NCBI RefSeq assembly: GCF_003971255.1
Contig: NZ_CP034660.1
Location: forward strand, 1-64,000
DNA: 64,000 bases
Source of the DNA: Colwellia sp. Arc7-635
GTDB lineage: Bacteria; Pseudomonadota; Gammaproteobacteria; Enterobacterales; Alteromonadaceae
Direction: 5' to 3'
The notes under the pieces: model-generated
Seen by the model: the letters and a program-made list of their open reading frames with translations, nothing else
What the model was told of the DNA's origin: nothing
Database searches by the model: none
Shown here: in pieces, positions 15,189-25,216 of the stretch
Layout: each line of letters starts with the position of its first letter
Position numbering within the stretch: position 1 is the stretch's first letter
Translations under genes and position numbers: made by a program

Positions 15189-15812
15189 ATGTCTGCACCT
15201 TATCAGATAGCGGCCGAAGAGATTATTGATGAAACGATAGTCACGCGTAGCCGCTTTATTTGCTACCTAAAACCTTGCGCTAGTACTGCTGATGCTAAAA
15301 CTTTTATTAAAAGTTTACAGGTAATGCACCCACAAGCTAATCACCACTGCTATGCTTTTATTGCTGGCAGGCCTGAAAATAGTCAATTATATGGTTTTTC
15401 TGATGATGGTGAACCGTCAGGTACCGCCGGTAAACCTATGTTGGCGATGTTAATGGGGAGCGAGATCGGAGAGCTTTGTGCTGTTGTTGTTAGATACTTT
15501 GGCGGCACAAAACTAGGTCCCGGCGGTTTACAGCGAGCTTATGGTGGTAGTGTTAGGCAAGCTTTGGCGCTTTTACCGACAAAACTGAAAATTCCGATGG
15601 TACGCAAAACACTAGCGTGTCAATATACACAAATAAATGATGTTTTATATTTTCTTGATCAATGTGGTGGAGAAATTATTCAGCAAGACTACAATGAAAA
15701 TATTGAGCTTACTCTCGCATTACCTGATGAAAAAATTGATGTTTTCCAACAACAATTACAAACAATGTCAGCAGGGCAATTAACTCTTCAACCCCTAACT
15801 AAAAAGCAATAA
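15189..15812 (+). CDS. yigZ: YigZ family (IMPACT/UPF0029) protein
   Basis: The 207-residue protein of the IMPACT family has the signature region HCYAFIAGRP...GFSDDGEPSGTAGKPML and VVRYFGGTKLGPGGLQRAYG in the N-terminal domain, with a ferredoxin-like C-terminal domain. The biochemical role is not firmly established; eukaryotic IMPACT regulates translation, and the bacterial proteins are thought to bind nucleic acid or ribosomes. The gene starts 2 bp after pepQ and ends 9 bp before trkH. Confidence 0.93.
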   Translation: MSAPYQIAAEEIIDETIVTRSRFICYLKPCASTADAKTFIKSLQVMHPQANHHCYAFIAGRPENSQLYGFSDDGEPSGTAGKPMLAMLMGSEIGELCAVVVRYFGGTKLGPGGLQRAYGGSVRQALALLPTKLKIPMVRKTLACQYTQINDVLYFLDQCGGEIIQQDYNENIELTLALPDEKIDVFQQQLQTMSAGQLTLQPLTKKQ

Positions 15813-15821
15813 TAAACTACC

Positions 15822-17288
15822 GTGCAATTTAAAAATATCATCCGAATATTAGGACTATTAGTCGCTTTACTGAGTGTTACTATGCTGCCGCCTGCTTTAA
15901 TTTCTCTTATTTATCGAGATGGTGGTGGTGTTTCTTTCTTAATGTCGTTTATTTTTTGCTTAGTGGCAGGCTTATTAGCTTGGTACCCCTATCGAATGGA
16001 GAAGAGCGATTTAAGGGCGAGAGAAGGCTTTTTAATTGTGGTACTTTTTTGGACCGTGCTCGCGAGTTTCTCAGCCATACCTTTATTGTTACTAGAAGAA
16101 CCCAACCTTTCCCTTGCTGACGCATTTTTTGAGTCTTTTTCTGGGTTAACGACAACGGGGGCCACGATTTTAACTAAAATTGATGGCTTACCACATGCTG
16201 TGCTCTGGTATCGTCAACAGCTACAGTGGCTAGGTGGTATGGGGATTATTGTTTTAGCTGTCGCTATATTACCTATGTTAGGTATCGGTGGTATGCAGCT
16301 GTATCGTGCAGAAACGCCTGGACCAGTGAAAGATTCAAAAATGACGCCCCGTATCGCAGATACTGCCAAACATTTATGGCTGATCTACGTAACATTAACC
16401 GTTGCTTGTGCATTGAGTTATTGGGCTGCTGGGATGAATCTATTTGATGCTTTGTGTCACTCTTTTTCTACCGTTGCTATTGGCGGATTTTCGACTCATG
16501 ACTTAAGTATGGGTTATTTCGACAGTCCATTGATCAACTTTATTTGTGTGTTTTTCTTACTGGTTTCTGGGGTGAATTTTGCACTACATTTTGCCGTAGT
16601 CCATAGTCGTTCATTGCGCAGTTATTTTTATGATTCAGAGTTTAAAGCCTTTTTAAGTATTCAATTTGTTTTGATTCTGGTGTGCTTTTTAGTACTGACG
16701 AGTTTTAACGTCTATCAATCTGGCTTCGAAAACTTTGAGCAGGCAATGTTTCATGCTGTTTCTATGAGTACTACCGCTGGATTTTCTGCTGCATCTGCAG
16801 ATGAAGTCGCTTTTTCAAATTGGCCAACGTTACTGCCCATTCTGTTGATTTTCTCTAGCTTTATTGGTGGCTGTGCCAGCAGTACTGGTGGAGGCATGAA
16901 GGTTATTCGTGTTTTGTTACTATATTTACAAGGTATACGAGAGCTCAATAAATTAGTTCATCCCAAAGCTGTTTTTACTATTAAGCTAGGTAAAAAAGCC
17001 TTACCTAATCGCGTTGTAGAAGCCGTATGGGGATTCTTTTCTGCATATGCCGCGGTATTTGTTATTTGTATGTTATTGCTTTTAGCCGCAGGAATGGAAG
17101 ATATTTCGGCCTTTACCGCCGTTGCCGCATGCTTGAATAACCTTGGCCCGGGCTTAGGGCAGGTTGCGGCAAACTTTGCTGATATTAATGATTTTAGTAA
17201 ATGGGTTTTAGTTGTCGCTATGCTATTCGGGCGTTTAGAGATATTCACCTTGCTGGTGTTATTCACACCAGCATTTTGGCGAACTTAA
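15822..17288 (+). CDS. trkH: Trk system potassium uptake protein TrkH
   Basis: TrkH is the inner-membrane, K+-translocating subunit of the Trk system. The 488-residue product is almost entirely hydrophobic, with four pore-loop repeats recognisable around TTTGATIL, STVAIGGFSTHD, STTAGFSAA and NNLGPGLGQV. The start is GTG, 9 bp after yigZ, giving MQFKNIIRILGLLVALLS. The NAD-binding regulator trkA lies just downstream in the opposite direction, so both halves of the transporter meet tail to tail here. Confidence 0.96.
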   Translation: MQFKNIIRILGLLVALLSVTMLPPALISLIYRDGGGVSFLMSFIFCLVAGLLAWYPYRMEKSDLRAREGFLIVVLFWTVLASFSAIPLLLLEEPNLSLADAFFESFSGLTTTGATILTKIDGLPHAVLWYRQQLQWLGGMGIIVLAVAILPMLGIGGMQLYRAETPGPVKDSKMTPRIADTAKHLWLIYVTLTVACALSYWAAGMNLFDALCHSFSTVAIGGFSTHDLSMGYFDSPLINFICVFFLLVSGVNFALHFAVVHSRSLRSYFYDSEFKAFLSIQFVLILVCFLVLTSFNVYQSGFENFEQAMFHAVSMSTTAGFSAASADEVAFSNWPTLLPILLIFSSFIGGCASSTGGGMKVIRVLLLYLQGIRELNKLVHPKAVFTIKLGKKALPNRVVEAVWGFFSAYAAVFVICMLLLLAAGMEDISAFTAVAACLNNLGPGLGQVAANFADINDFSKWVLVVAMLFGRLEIFTLLVLFTPAFWRT

Positions 17289-17354
17289 GTTACTATTTTA
17301 ATCGCGGTTATTACTCCCTGTTGGCAAGAAAACCGCGGATTATAAAATAACTGA

Positions 17355-18734
17355 TTAGAAAAACGCTATTGCGTCCAGTTGGAATAGCGTTTCCACATCA
17401 CTGATATAGCGTTTATTTACCAAAAATAGTACCACATGATCTTCTGCTTGAATTTTGGTATTTGAATGAGCAATGATCACTTCATCATCACGAACGACAG
17501 CACCGATGGTAGTACCTGGCGGTAGCTTAATTTGTTGAATGGTTTTCCCTATCACTTTCGATGAATTTTCATCACCTTTTGCAACTATTTCAATCGCTTC
17601 AGCTGCACCACCACGTAAACTATAAACGTTGTTTATATTACCTCGACGAACATGGGTTAATAAAGCCGAAATGGTCGCATGTTGCGGCGATACGGCAATA
17701 TCAATATCACTGCCATGCACTAAATCTATGTACGCACTACGTTGAATTAAAACCATCGCTTTACGCACACCTAGGCGTTTTGCTAGTAATGATGACATGA
17801 TATTAGCTTCATCATCGTTGGTAACAGCAATAAAAACGTCAAATTGATCGATGTGTTCTTCCATGAGTAATTCTTGATCTGAAGAGTCACCAGCAAACAC
17901 TAAGGTATCACTTAATTCAGAAGCTAGAAATGCGGCACGCTTAGCCGAGTGCTCTATTAATTTTACCTGATGGTTTTTCTCTAACAAACGAGCTAAACCT
18001 GCACCGATATTACCACCGCCAGCGATCATTATTTTCTTATAAGGAGCTTCCAATTTTTGCAGTTCGTTCATTACGGCACGAATGTGGATCGAAGCAGCAA
18101 TAAAGAACACTTCATCATCGGCTTCTATAACCGTTGTGCCAAGCGGACGAATAGGTTTACCGTTACGATAGATTGCCGCAACACGGGTTTCGATATTAGG
18201 AATATGCTCTCGTAAAGTAGAGAGGGCATGACCTACTAGTAAACCACCATAATAAGCTTTAACCGCAACTAAGCTGACTTTACCTTCGGCAAATTCTAGT
18301 ACTTGTAATGCGCCAGGATAATCAATTAAACGAGCGATATCTCGGGTAACAAGTTGCTCAGGTGCAATAACATGATCAACGGGAATATTTTTATTTTGAA
18401 ACAGTTCTTTTTGATATTTAAGTATTTTACTCGAACGAATTCGAGCAATTTTGTTTGCAGTGTTAAATAACGAATAACAAATTTGGCAGGCAATCATGTT
18501 AGTGGCATCGTCGTTGGTGACCGCAACAATTAATTCAGCATCTTCAGCGCCTGCTTGTTTTAATACATCAGGGTGTGAGCCATGCCCAGTAACAACACGC
18601 AAATCCATCTTGTCTTGCAATTCACGCAAGGTTTCGCTGTTCGTGTCGATTAGCGTTATATCGTTTTTTTCGCCAACAAGATTTTCAGCTAAAGTTCCAC
18701 CAACTTGCCCAGCACCAATAATTATTATTTTCAT
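17355..18734 (-). CDS. trkA: Trk system potassium uptake regulator TrkA
   Basis: TrkA is the cytosolic nucleotide-binding RCK protein that gates TrkH. The 459-residue product is two tandem halves, each with a Rossmann glycine motif ([13 protein letters not shown] at the N-terminus and [13 protein letters not shown] near residue 240) followed by a TrkA-C domain. Length matches the E. coli protein (458). It is the last gene of the def-fmt-rsmB-trkA cluster on the minus strand, 27 bp after rsmB, the conserved gammaproteobacterial order. Confidence 0.97.
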   Translation of the reverse strand: MKIIIIGAGQVGGTLAENLVGEKNDITLIDTNSETLRELQDKMDLRVVTGHGSHPDVLKQAGAEDAELIVAVTNDDATNMIACQICYSLFNTANKIARIRSSKILKYQKELFQNKNIPVDHVIAPEQLVTRDIARLIDYPGALQVLEFAEGKVSLVAVKAYYGGLLVGHALSTLREHIPNIETRVAAIYRNGKPIRPLGTTVIEADDEVFFIAASIHIRAVMNELQKLEAPYKKIMIAGGGNIGAGLARLLEKNHQVKLIEHSAKRAAFLASELSDTLVFAGDSSDQELLMEEHIDQFDVFIAVTNDDEANIMSSLLAKRLGVRKAMVLIQRSAYIDLVHGSDIDIAVSPQHATISALLTHVRRGNINNVYSLRGGAAEAIEIVAKGDENSSKVIGKTIQQIKLPPGTTIGAVVRDDEVIIAHSNTKIQAEDHVVLFLVNKRYISDVETLFQLDAIAFF

Positions 18735-18761
18735 TTAGGATTGCTTTTATTGTTGTTTTTA

Positions 18762-20075
18762 CTATGATTTTTTAATTATTTTCGCGTAGTAAAAACCGTC
18801 CATTGAATTATCGTTGGGTAGGATCTGCCAACCAATATCATTAGTGTTGTCTGTTATTGCGATATGTTCAGCATCTGAATTATCATGAAGAAAACGTTGT
18901 ACTTGTTCGCTATTTTCTTCAGGTAATACGCTACATGTCGCATACAGCAAAGTACCACCGGGTTTCAACAAAGACCATATGTTTTTCATAATATCTTGTT
19001 GTAATTCAGTTAATACCGTAATGTCTTCGTTTTTACGTAACCATTTAATATCAGGGTGACGACGTATTACGCCGGTAGCTGAACAAGGAGCATCAAGTAA
19101 AATACGGTCGTAAAGTTGTCCGTCCCACCACGTTTCAGGTGTTAATGCGTCACCAGCAATAACTTTGGCTTGTAAGTTTAGACGCTGTAAATTCTCTTGT
19201 ACGCGTTCTAATCTCGCCGCTTCAATATCAATGGCTGTCATGGCATTAATTTTCGGACTGTGTTCGAGAATATGACAGGTTTTTCCGCCGGGTGCCGCAC
19301 AGCAATCAAGAACATTATCACCTGGCTGACAATCAAGCAGGTATGCCGCTTGTTGAGCTGCACCATCTTGTACTGATGCCCAACCAAGCGCAAAACCAGG
19401 TAACTTGTTTACATCTACGGCTTCCGTTAAACGAATAGCTGATGATTTTTCATCGATCAATGAATGTTCAATCTTTGCTTCGGCTAACAGTGATAAGTAT
19501 TCATCAAGGCTATGGTGCAGCGCATTAACTCTTATCCACATTGGTGGCCTGTGCATATTAGCATTCAGAATATCTTGCCAACTTTCAGGGTAAGCACCCT
19601 GTAGCTTTTTAATAAACCAAGATGGATGATTAAATGCAACAGCAGCGGGTAGTTTGCTGATATCGGCTTGCGTTTCATCTTTAATTAACTGGCTTTGCTG
19701 ACGTTGAAAATTTCTTAGTACCCCGTTGATCACACCTTTTAAATGGTCACACTTTAAAGGTTTACATGCTGAAACCGTCTCATTAAATGCAGCATGATCA
19801 GGTATACGAGTATATTTAATTTGATAAATACCGACCAGTAACAAGAAATGACCTACACGTTGTTTACCGGTAAAAGGTTTTTTAATAAAGTCACGAACGT
19901 CATATTCTAGCTCAGGTAAATGCCTAAGCACGCCATAACAAAGTTCTTGTAGGAGACCTTTATCTTTTATATCAATTTTTGCTATTTGTTGTGGTAATTC
20001 GTCTGACAAACTACGGCCTTTATCAACAACGGCAAAGGTACAACGAGCAGCCAGTGCTCTGAGATTAGCGGCCAT
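18762..20075 (-). CDS. rsmB: 16S rRNA (cytosine-967-C5)-methyltransferase RsmB
   Basis: RsmB methylates C967 of 16S rRNA using S-adenosylmethionine. The 437-residue product has an N-terminal NusB-like RNA-binding domain (RALAARCTFAVVDKGRSL...) and a C-terminal methyltransferase domain with VLDCCAAPGGKTCHILE, LLDAPCSATGVIRRHPD and LLYATCSVLPEEN. The two catalytic cysteines of the family are in the PCSATG and ATCS motifs. It begins 2 bp after fmt ends, within the def-fmt-rsmB-trkA cluster. Confidence 0.96.
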   Translation of the reverse strand: MAANLRALAARCTFAVVDKGRSLSDELPQQIAKIDIKDKGLLQELCYGVLRHLPELEYDVRDFIKKPFTGKQRVGHFLLLVGIYQIKYTRIPDHAAFNETVSACKPLKCDHLKGVINGVLRNFQRQQSQLIKDETQADISKLPAAVAFNHPSWFIKKLQGAYPESWQDILNANMHRPPMWIRVNALHHSLDEYLSLLAEAKIEHSLIDEKSSAIRLTEAVDVNKLPGFALGWASVQDGAAQQAAYLLDCQPGDNVLDCCAAPGGKTCHILEHSPKINAMTAIDIEAARLERVQENLQRLNLQAKVIAGDALTPETWWDGQLYDRILLDAPCSATGVIRRHPDIKWLRKNEDITVLTELQQDIMKNIWSLLKPGGTLLYATCSVLPEENSEQVQRFLHDNSDAEHIAITDNTNDIGWQILPNDNSMDGFYYAKIIKKS

Positions 20076-20077
20076 AA

Positions 20078-21079
20078 TTAAGTTAACTCTTGTTGAGGCT
20101 GAATAAGCCCATTTATCGATTGACCGTTAGCAAACCAATCAGCCTTGCCATTAAGTATGTCTGCTACTGCGAGTGCTTTTTTACCGGGTAGTTGTAGCAT
20201 TTCAAGTCGTACAGCATTTTCTGATGTGGCAACGACAATGCCAGCCTTATCACTGTTTATAATAGTGCCAGGTGCTTTATTATGCTCAAGTTCAATAACG
20301 CTTGCTTGCCAAACACGGATGCGATGCTGGTTTGTGCCTTCATTGAAGGTAAATTGTGTTACCGGCCAAGGAATATAAGCTCTGATTTTGCGATCAAGAA
20401 TGTCAGCTGATAGCTGCCAGTTCAATTCAGCATCTGCTTTATCAAGTTTCGCGGCATGAGTGGCTTGCGCATTATCTTGAGGTTGGCGTTGATAATTACC
20501 CGTTGCCATCAGCGCTAAAGTATCTAATAGTGCGTGTGGGCCAAGTTCAGCTAATTTTTCGTATAAAGATGCGCTAGTATCTTTAGCCGTAATATCACAA
20601 ACCGCGGTTAAAATCATATCACCCGTATCAAGTCCTTTGTCCATTTGCATAATGGTAACGCCAGTTTGAGAGTCGCCGGCTTCTAAAGAACGTTGAATAG
20701 GTGCTGCACCACGCCATTTTGGTAAAATGGAACCATGAACATTAATACAGCCCAGCTTTGGTGTTTCTAAAATTACGGTGGGTAATAATAAACCGTATGC
20801 CACCACAACCATTACATCTGCCTGATAACCTGCCAATGTCACCTGTGCTTCTTGAGCTTTAAAATTCTCAGGTTGTTCTACTGGAATATCGTGTGCTAAT
20901 GCTAGTAATTTAGTAGCACAAGCCGTGAGTTTTTTGCCTCGACCTGCGGGCTTATCGGGCGGACAATAAACCGCAACAATATTATGGTTTGATTGCAGTA
21001 GTGCAGCTAAATGTTTAGCTGCAAAGTCGGGAGTGCCGGCAAAAATGATATTTAAAGGTTTAACTACAGCGTTGAGCAA
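20078..21079 (-). CDS. fmt: Methionyl-tRNA formyltransferase
   Basis: Fmt formylates Met-tRNA for initiation using 10-formyltetrahydrofolate. The 333-residue protein has [22 protein letters not shown], the substrate-binding/catalytic stretch [21 protein letters not shown] and [16 protein letters not shown], all typical. The start is a TTG codon at 21079, supported by AGGA about seven bases upstream; no ATG or GTG lies before the conserved IIFAGTPDF. It is part of the def-fmt-rsmB-trkA cluster. Confidence 0.96.
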   Translation of the reverse strand: MLNAVVKPLNIIFAGTPDFAAKHLAALLQSNHNIVAVYCPPDKPAGRGKKLTACATKLLALAHDIPVEQPENFKAQEAQVTLAGYQADVMVVVAYGLLLPTVILETPKLGCINVHGSILPKWRGAAPIQRSLEAGDSQTGVTIMQMDKGLDTGDMILTAVCDITAKDTSASLYEKLAELGPHALLDTLALMATGNYQRQPQDNAQATHAAKLDKADAELNWQLSADILDRKIRAYIPWPVTQFTFNEGTNQHRIRVWQASVIELEHNKAPGTIINSDKAGIVVATSENAVRLEMLQLPGKKALAVADILNGKADWFANGQSINGLIQPQQELT

Positions 21080-21122
21080 GGGCGGTTCCTGAATTCAATG
21101 ATTGATATAAATAGAATATGAT

Positions 21123-21638
21123 CTAAGCGTTTGCTTTATCTAAACGTGCTTCTTTTTCTAATTTTGTTTTAATGCGTTTACGTTTAAGAGGCGATAGATA
21201 GTCAACAAACAGCACGCCATTTAAATGATCAAGCTCATGCTGAATACAGATGGCTAATAGCTCTTCACCATCCAAGGTAAATTGCTTACCATTTTCATCA
21301 AGAGCGGTAACGGTTACATCAATGCTACGGTCAACTTTTGCATAGCATCCAGGTACCGACAAACAACCTTCTTCATTAATTAATGTTTCAGCACTTTTAC
21401 GGGTGATTTCAGGATTAATTAATACATAAGGGTGTTCTTTATTTTCTGAAACATCAATAACAACGATTCGTTGGTGAATATCGACTTGAGTTGCCGCTAA
21501 GCCCACACCATTTTCAGCATACATAGTTTCAAACATATTACTGATAATAGTACGTATTTCGTCATTAACTTCAGTTACAGGTTGTGCTTTTGTTCTTAAT
21601 TTCTCATCAGGAAATCGTAATACAGGTAAAATAGCCAT
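21123..21638 (-). CDS. def: Peptide deformylase
   Basis: Def is the Fe2+/Zn2+ enzyme that removes the N-formyl group from nascent proteins. The three family motifs are present: [18 protein letters not shown] (metal Cys) and QHELDHLNG (the two metal His and the catalytic Glu). The ATG at 21638 gives [15 protein letters not shown], the usual N-terminus, and a product of 171 residues. A longer frame starting at a TTG at 21686 is considered spurious. It is the first gene of the def-fmt-rsmB-trkA cluster and is divergent from the LysM gene. Confidence 0.96.
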   Translation of the reverse strand: MAILPVLRFPDEKLRTKAQPVTEVNDEIRTIISNMFETMYAENGVGLAATQVDIHQRIVVIDVSENKEHPYVLINPEITRKSAETLINEEGCLSVPGCYAKVDRSIDVTVTALDENGKQFTLDGEELLAICIQHELDHLNGVLFVDYLSPLKRKRIKTKLEKEARLDKANA

Positions 21639-21753
21639 AATTTTTAAAAGAATTCGCGAAATATCGCATAGAGTGTTATGTTTCAATTTTAGCCATTAAT
21701 TAAAATTAATCATAGTGGTTTAGGATAAAACCTAGGATATATAGGCAGAATAC

Positions 21754-22842
21754 ATGCTAATTAGAATTTTTTCGGTAATACTTGGCATTGTTATGTCGGT
21801 ATCTTCACTGGCTGACGAGTTAGTATTGAAGCAAAGTGCTCCAAAATCTTATATCGTCGTAAAAGGCGATACCTTATGGGACATCTCAAGTGTTTTTCTC
21901 AATCAACCTTGGTTATGGCCTAAACTATGGCGACTTAACCCTGAAATTAGCAACCCTCATTTAATTTATCCAGGTGACGAGCTTCGACTTGTATTCGATG
22001 CACAAGGTCAACCTATGCTAGTTAAAGGCAAGCGAGAGCTTAAATGGTCACCGAAAGTCCGCAAGCATTTAAAAGATCAAGTTCCTGTTAGCACTTTACC
22101 ATTACATGCTATTGCGCCTTACATTCGTTACGACAGCGTAAAAAGTGCCGAAGAGTTAACGCAATTGCCCTATATTATCGGTAGTGAGGAAGGTTATAAA
22201 TCAAGTATCGATGGTCTTAAAGTTTATGTGAATTCTGACTTAGTCGTTGGGCAAAGTTATGGTATTTACAATAAAGCGACCAGTATTGTCGATCCGATAA
22301 CTGCAGAGGTCTTAGGCTACAACATTAAACTTGTTGGTACAGGCAAAGCAATAAAACGTGGTGCCATGAATGAAAACAAACCTAGTACTATTTACATTGA
22401 AAGTGCGAAACGTGAAATTCATTCTGGTGCTTATGTAGTACCAGTCAATAGCGAACAACAATATCCTTCTGTTTTTACTATGCAGGCGGGAGCCAGTGTC
22501 ACAGCAGGGCTTATTATTAGCTCAGTCACGAAAAATCGTGAATTTGCTAAACTTGATATTGTGATGATCAATAAAGGCAATAGTGAAGCTGTGCAAGTGG
22601 GTGATGTTCTAACGGTTAATCGTAAAAGCCCTGAAGTGATCGAAACCCGTGATGGCCCACAATACACCAGTGATACATCGCTTTGGAATCGTTTAGTAAG
22701 TGACAGCCATTCTGATTACGACATACCTGCCGAGTCTATTGGCCAAGTGATGATATTTAGAGTTTATGACAAAGTGAGTATGGCGTTAATTCTCCATTCG
22801 GAAAAATCATTGCGCGTGCTTGATGAGGTTGCTGCACCGTAA
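21754..22842 (+). CDS. LysM peptidoglycan-binding domain protein
   Basis: The 362-residue protein has a short signal peptide (MLIRIFSVILGIVMSVSSLADE) and one LysM domain at about residues 33-80 (YIVVKGDTLWDISSVFL to YPGDELRLVF) that should bind peptidoglycan glycan chains in the periplasm. The remaining 280 residues have no motif that I recognise. The same arrangement (LysM gene between divergent def and dprA-smg) is common in gammaproteobacteria, where the gene is usually left unnamed. It probably shares an operon with dprA, 32 bp downstream. Confidence 0.9.
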   Translation: MLIRIFSVILGIVMSVSSLADELVLKQSAPKSYIVVKGDTLWDISSVFLNQPWLWPKLWRLNPEISNPHLIYPGDELRLVFDAQGQPMLVKGKRELKWSPKVRKHLKDQVPVSTLPLHAIAPYIRYDSVKSAEELTQLPYIIGSEEGYKSSIDGLKVYVNSDLVVGQSYGIYNKATSIVDPITAEVLGYNIKLVGTGKAIKRGAMNENKPSTIYIESAKREIHSGAYVVPVNSEQQYPSVFTMQAGASVTAGLIISSVTKNREFAKLDIVMINKGNSEAVQVGDVLTVNRKSPEVIETRDGPQYTSDTSLWNRLVSDSHSDYDIPAESIGQVMIFRVYDKVSMALILHSEKSLRVLDEVAAP

Positions 22843-22874
22843 CTATAGCGTTAGCCACTTTTAAGGAGAGGCTG

Positions 22875-24014
22875 GTGGCAAATATAATCATTAACGAAGA
22901 AACACTGACGCTAACGGCCACTCATTATTGGCTTGCAGTAAAAGCTATTCCACGGCTCGCTATTCATAAAAAAATAGCTTTAGTCGATAAGTTTGGTTTA
23001 AGTCATTTATTTGCCTCTTCTACAGACCTAACACTGTCAGGGCTGACCAAGCCGCAGTGCTCGGCCATAACCTCTCCTGACTGGCCGGCATTAATCAAAA
23101 TAATTTCCGATTCAGCATTATGCCAAAGCCATCTTGTCTCTTATGGTGACCCCGCATATCCAGCGTTATTAAAAGAAATTTACGATCCACCTCTAGTGCT
23201 TTTTATTCGCGGTAATATTGCCGTGTTATCGTTGCCTAAAATTGCCATGGTAGGTAGCCGAAATGCTAGTGTTTCAGGTCGAGAAATTGCGCATAAATTT
23301 GCTGAACTGTTATCTGCACAATTTGTTGTCACTAGTGGTTTAGCGCTAGGTATTGATGCACATGCTCATTTAGGTTCTCTGCATGCAGGCGGCTATACCA
23401 TTGCCGTAGTAGCGACAGGGTTAGATATTACTTATCCCGCTCGACATAAAAAATTACAAAACGATATTATTGCTAATAATGGACTCATCATTAGTGAGTT
23501 TGCCCCAGGTGTTGCGCCAAAAGCTGGGCATTTTCCGAAACGAAATCGTTTGATTAGTGGCTTGAGCTCTGGAGTTGTTGTGGTTGAAGCATCATTACGC
23601 AGCGGCTCTTTAATAACCGCACGTTGTGCACTAGAGCAGGGGCGAGAAGTTTTTGCTGTTCCTAGTTCTATTTATAACGAGCAAGCGAGAGGTTGTCATT
23701 GGTTAATTAAACAAGGAGCTAAACTTGTTGAAGAAGTGGCCGATATAGTAGAGGAATTTGAGGATGTTTTGGTCGGTAGTCTACACTTAGCAAGTCACCA
23801 AGAGAAAAGTAATCCAATAGAAAAAAGTGATGAACAAGACTTGTGTAACGATCCAATGTTAGCTAGTGTGGGATATGAAATCACTCCAGTTGATCTGGTG
23901 GTTTCTCGTAGCAAACTACCTATAGATGTAGTGCTAACTCGATTAACTGTGCTTGAACTTAGAGGTCTGGTATCTGCTGTACCAGGAGGCTACCTTAAAT
24001 TAAATAGGGGTTAG
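22875..24014 (+). CDS. dprA: DNA-processing protein DprA (Smf)
   Basis: DprA protects incoming single-stranded DNA and loads RecA during natural transformation. The 379-residue protein carries the extended Rossmann fold with [43 protein letters not shown] and [26 protein letters not shown], and a C-terminal winged-helix-like region (about 310-379). The start is GTG, with AAGGAGAG about eight bases before it. smg follows after 2 bp. Its presence is compatible with natural competence but does not prove it. Confidence 0.95.
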   Translation: MANIIINEETLTLTATHYWLAVKAIPRLAIHKKIALVDKFGLSHLFASSTDLTLSGLTKPQCSAITSPDWPALIKIISDSALCQSHLVSYGDPAYPALLKEIYDPPLVLFIRGNIAVLSLPKIAMVGSRNASVSGREIAHKFAELLSAQFVVTSGLALGIDAHAHLGSLHAGGYTIAVVATGLDITYPARHKKLQNDIIANNGLIISEFAPGVAPKAGHFPKRNRLISGLSSGVVVVEASLRSGSLITARCALEQGREVFAVPSSIYNEQARGCHWLIKQGAKLVEEVADIVEEFEDVLVGSLHLASHQEKSNPIEKSDEQDLCNDPMLASVGYEITPVDLVVSRSKLPIDVVLTRLTVLELRGLVSAVPGGYLKLNRG

Positions 24015-24016
24015 TT

Positions 24017-24490
24017 ATGTTTGATATCTTGATGTACCTTTTTGAAAACTATATTCATAGTGAAGCCGAGGTTATGGTGGATCATGACTTACTTACGGAT
24101 GAATTAACCCGTGCTGGTTTTCACCAAGATGAAATTTATAAAGCGCTTGCCTGGCTAGAAAAGCTTGCTGCCTTGCAAGATACTGAGACTTATCCTTATT
24201 TGACTCGTGTGGGTAATCAATCTGTTCGGATTTATACCACGCAAGAATGTCAAATGCTCGATGTCGAATGTATCGGCTTTTTAATGTTTTTAGAGCAGGT
24301 AAATTTATTAGACTTTACCACTCGTGAAATGGTTATTGATCGGGTAATGGAACTTGATACTAAGTTCTTTTGTCTTGATGATTTAAAGTGGGTTGTATTG
24401 ATGGTGCTGTTTAATGTGCCCGGTAAAGAAAATGCTTACTCTCAAATGGAAGATTTGATCTTTGATGAGCAAGAAGGTCCTTTACATTAG
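24017..24490 (+). CDS. smg: Smg protein (DUF494 family)
   Basis: The 157-residue acidic protein of the DUF494/Smg family begins [19 protein letters not shown], typical for the family. The function is unknown. The family is almost always next to dprA, as it is here, where it begins 2 bp after the dprA stop, so the two are cotranscribed. The C-terminal [26 protein letters not shown] stretch is well conserved in the family. Confidence 0.93.
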   Translation: MFDILMYLFENYIHSEAEVMVDHDLLTDELTRAGFHQDEIYKALAWLEKLAALQDTETYPYLTRVGNQSVRIYTTQECQMLDVECIGFLMFLEQVNLLDFTTREMVIDRVMELDTKFFCLDDLKWVVLMVLFNVPGKENAYSQMEDLIFDEQEGPLH

Positions 24491-24587
24491 CTATTGTGGC
24501 AGTAAAAAGCATTGCGCGAAAAATGCTCTACATTAATGGCACAAAAATATGACATAATATGCGCCTAATATTTTAGGTGCATTTATT

Positions 24588-25157
24588 ATGTCCAATCCAG
24601 AAAAACCACTATTTTCACGTCATGAACATGCATTGGAAAAAACCACTGAAGTTTGTCCAGAATGTGGCGCTAAGCTTGTTATAAAACACAGTAAGTCCGG
24701 TTCTTTTTTTGGTTGCGTTGCTTATCCTAATTGCCAATATACCAAACCAGTTGTAGAACATGAACGAGTTGATGATAAAGTATTAGTGGGCAGTGAATGC
24801 CCTGAATGCGGTCATGAACTAGCGGTGAAACAAGGCCGTTATGGCATGTTTATCGGGTGTACAAATTACCCAGATTGTCATCATATTGTTCATGAAGACC
24901 ATAATGAACTTGAACAACAAGATGTTAGCTGCCCTTTGTGTAAAAAAGGTCATTTACAGTCTAAAATTAGCCGCTTTGGTAAAACTTTTTATTCTTGTGA
25001 TCACTACCCGAAGTGTAAGTTCGTCGTTAATCATGAGCCCGTTTCTGGCGAGTGCGAAAAGTGCGGTTTTGCTCTGTTGCTTAAAAGGCAAATGGCAGCA
25101 GGCGAGAAGCTACAATGCGCATTGAAGTCCTGTAGCCATTTTCAGAAAATAAAATAA
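24588..25157 (+). CDS. Topoisomerase-type zinc-ribbon protein (YrdD-like)
   Basis: The 189-residue protein is made of repeated C4 zinc ribbons like those at the C-terminus of DNA topoisomerase I. Three clear copies (CPECGAKL..., CPECGHEL..., CPLCKKGH...) each end in a second cysteine pair, and a fourth, more divergent copy (CEKCGF...) sits at the C-terminus. It probably binds single-stranded nucleic acid. The enterobacterial yrdD gene lies in a similar dprA-smg-yrdD-tsaC-aroE neighbourhood, although here the purEK and fatty-acid ligase genes separate it from tsaC. Confidence 0.92.
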   Translation: MSNPEKPLFSRHEHALEKTTEVCPECGAKLVIKHSKSGSFFGCVAYPNCQYTKPVVEHERVDDKVLVGSECPECGHELAVKQGRYGMFIGCTNYPDCHHIVHEDHNELEQQDVSCPLCKKGHLQSKISRFGKTFYSCDHYPKCKFVVNHEPVSGECEKCGFALLLKRQMAAGEKLQCALKSCSHFQKIK

Positions 25158-25166
25158 ATTTGTGAT

Positions 25167-25195
25167 AAAAAAACCAGCTTAAAGCTGGTTTTTTT
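25167..25195. terminator. Bidirectional terminator between yrdD and purK
   Basis: The stem AACCAGCT / AGCTGGTT with loop TAA has an A run on the left and a T run on the right, so it can serve both the plus-strand yrdD and the minus-strand purK, which converge here. Confidence 0.88.
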
Positions 25196-25216
25196 ATAAA
25201 CGATGACCAAATTAAA

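Noticed and set aside
19532-19540. TTATCCACA, a perfect DnaA-box-like 9-mer inside rsmB
   Set aside because: It is a single copy within a coding sequence and far from the dnaA gene, so no origin function is implied.
21639-21686. N-terminal extension of peptide deformylase from a TTG
   Set aside because: The ATG at 21638 gives the conserved [15 protein letters not shown] start; the extra residues are not family-like.
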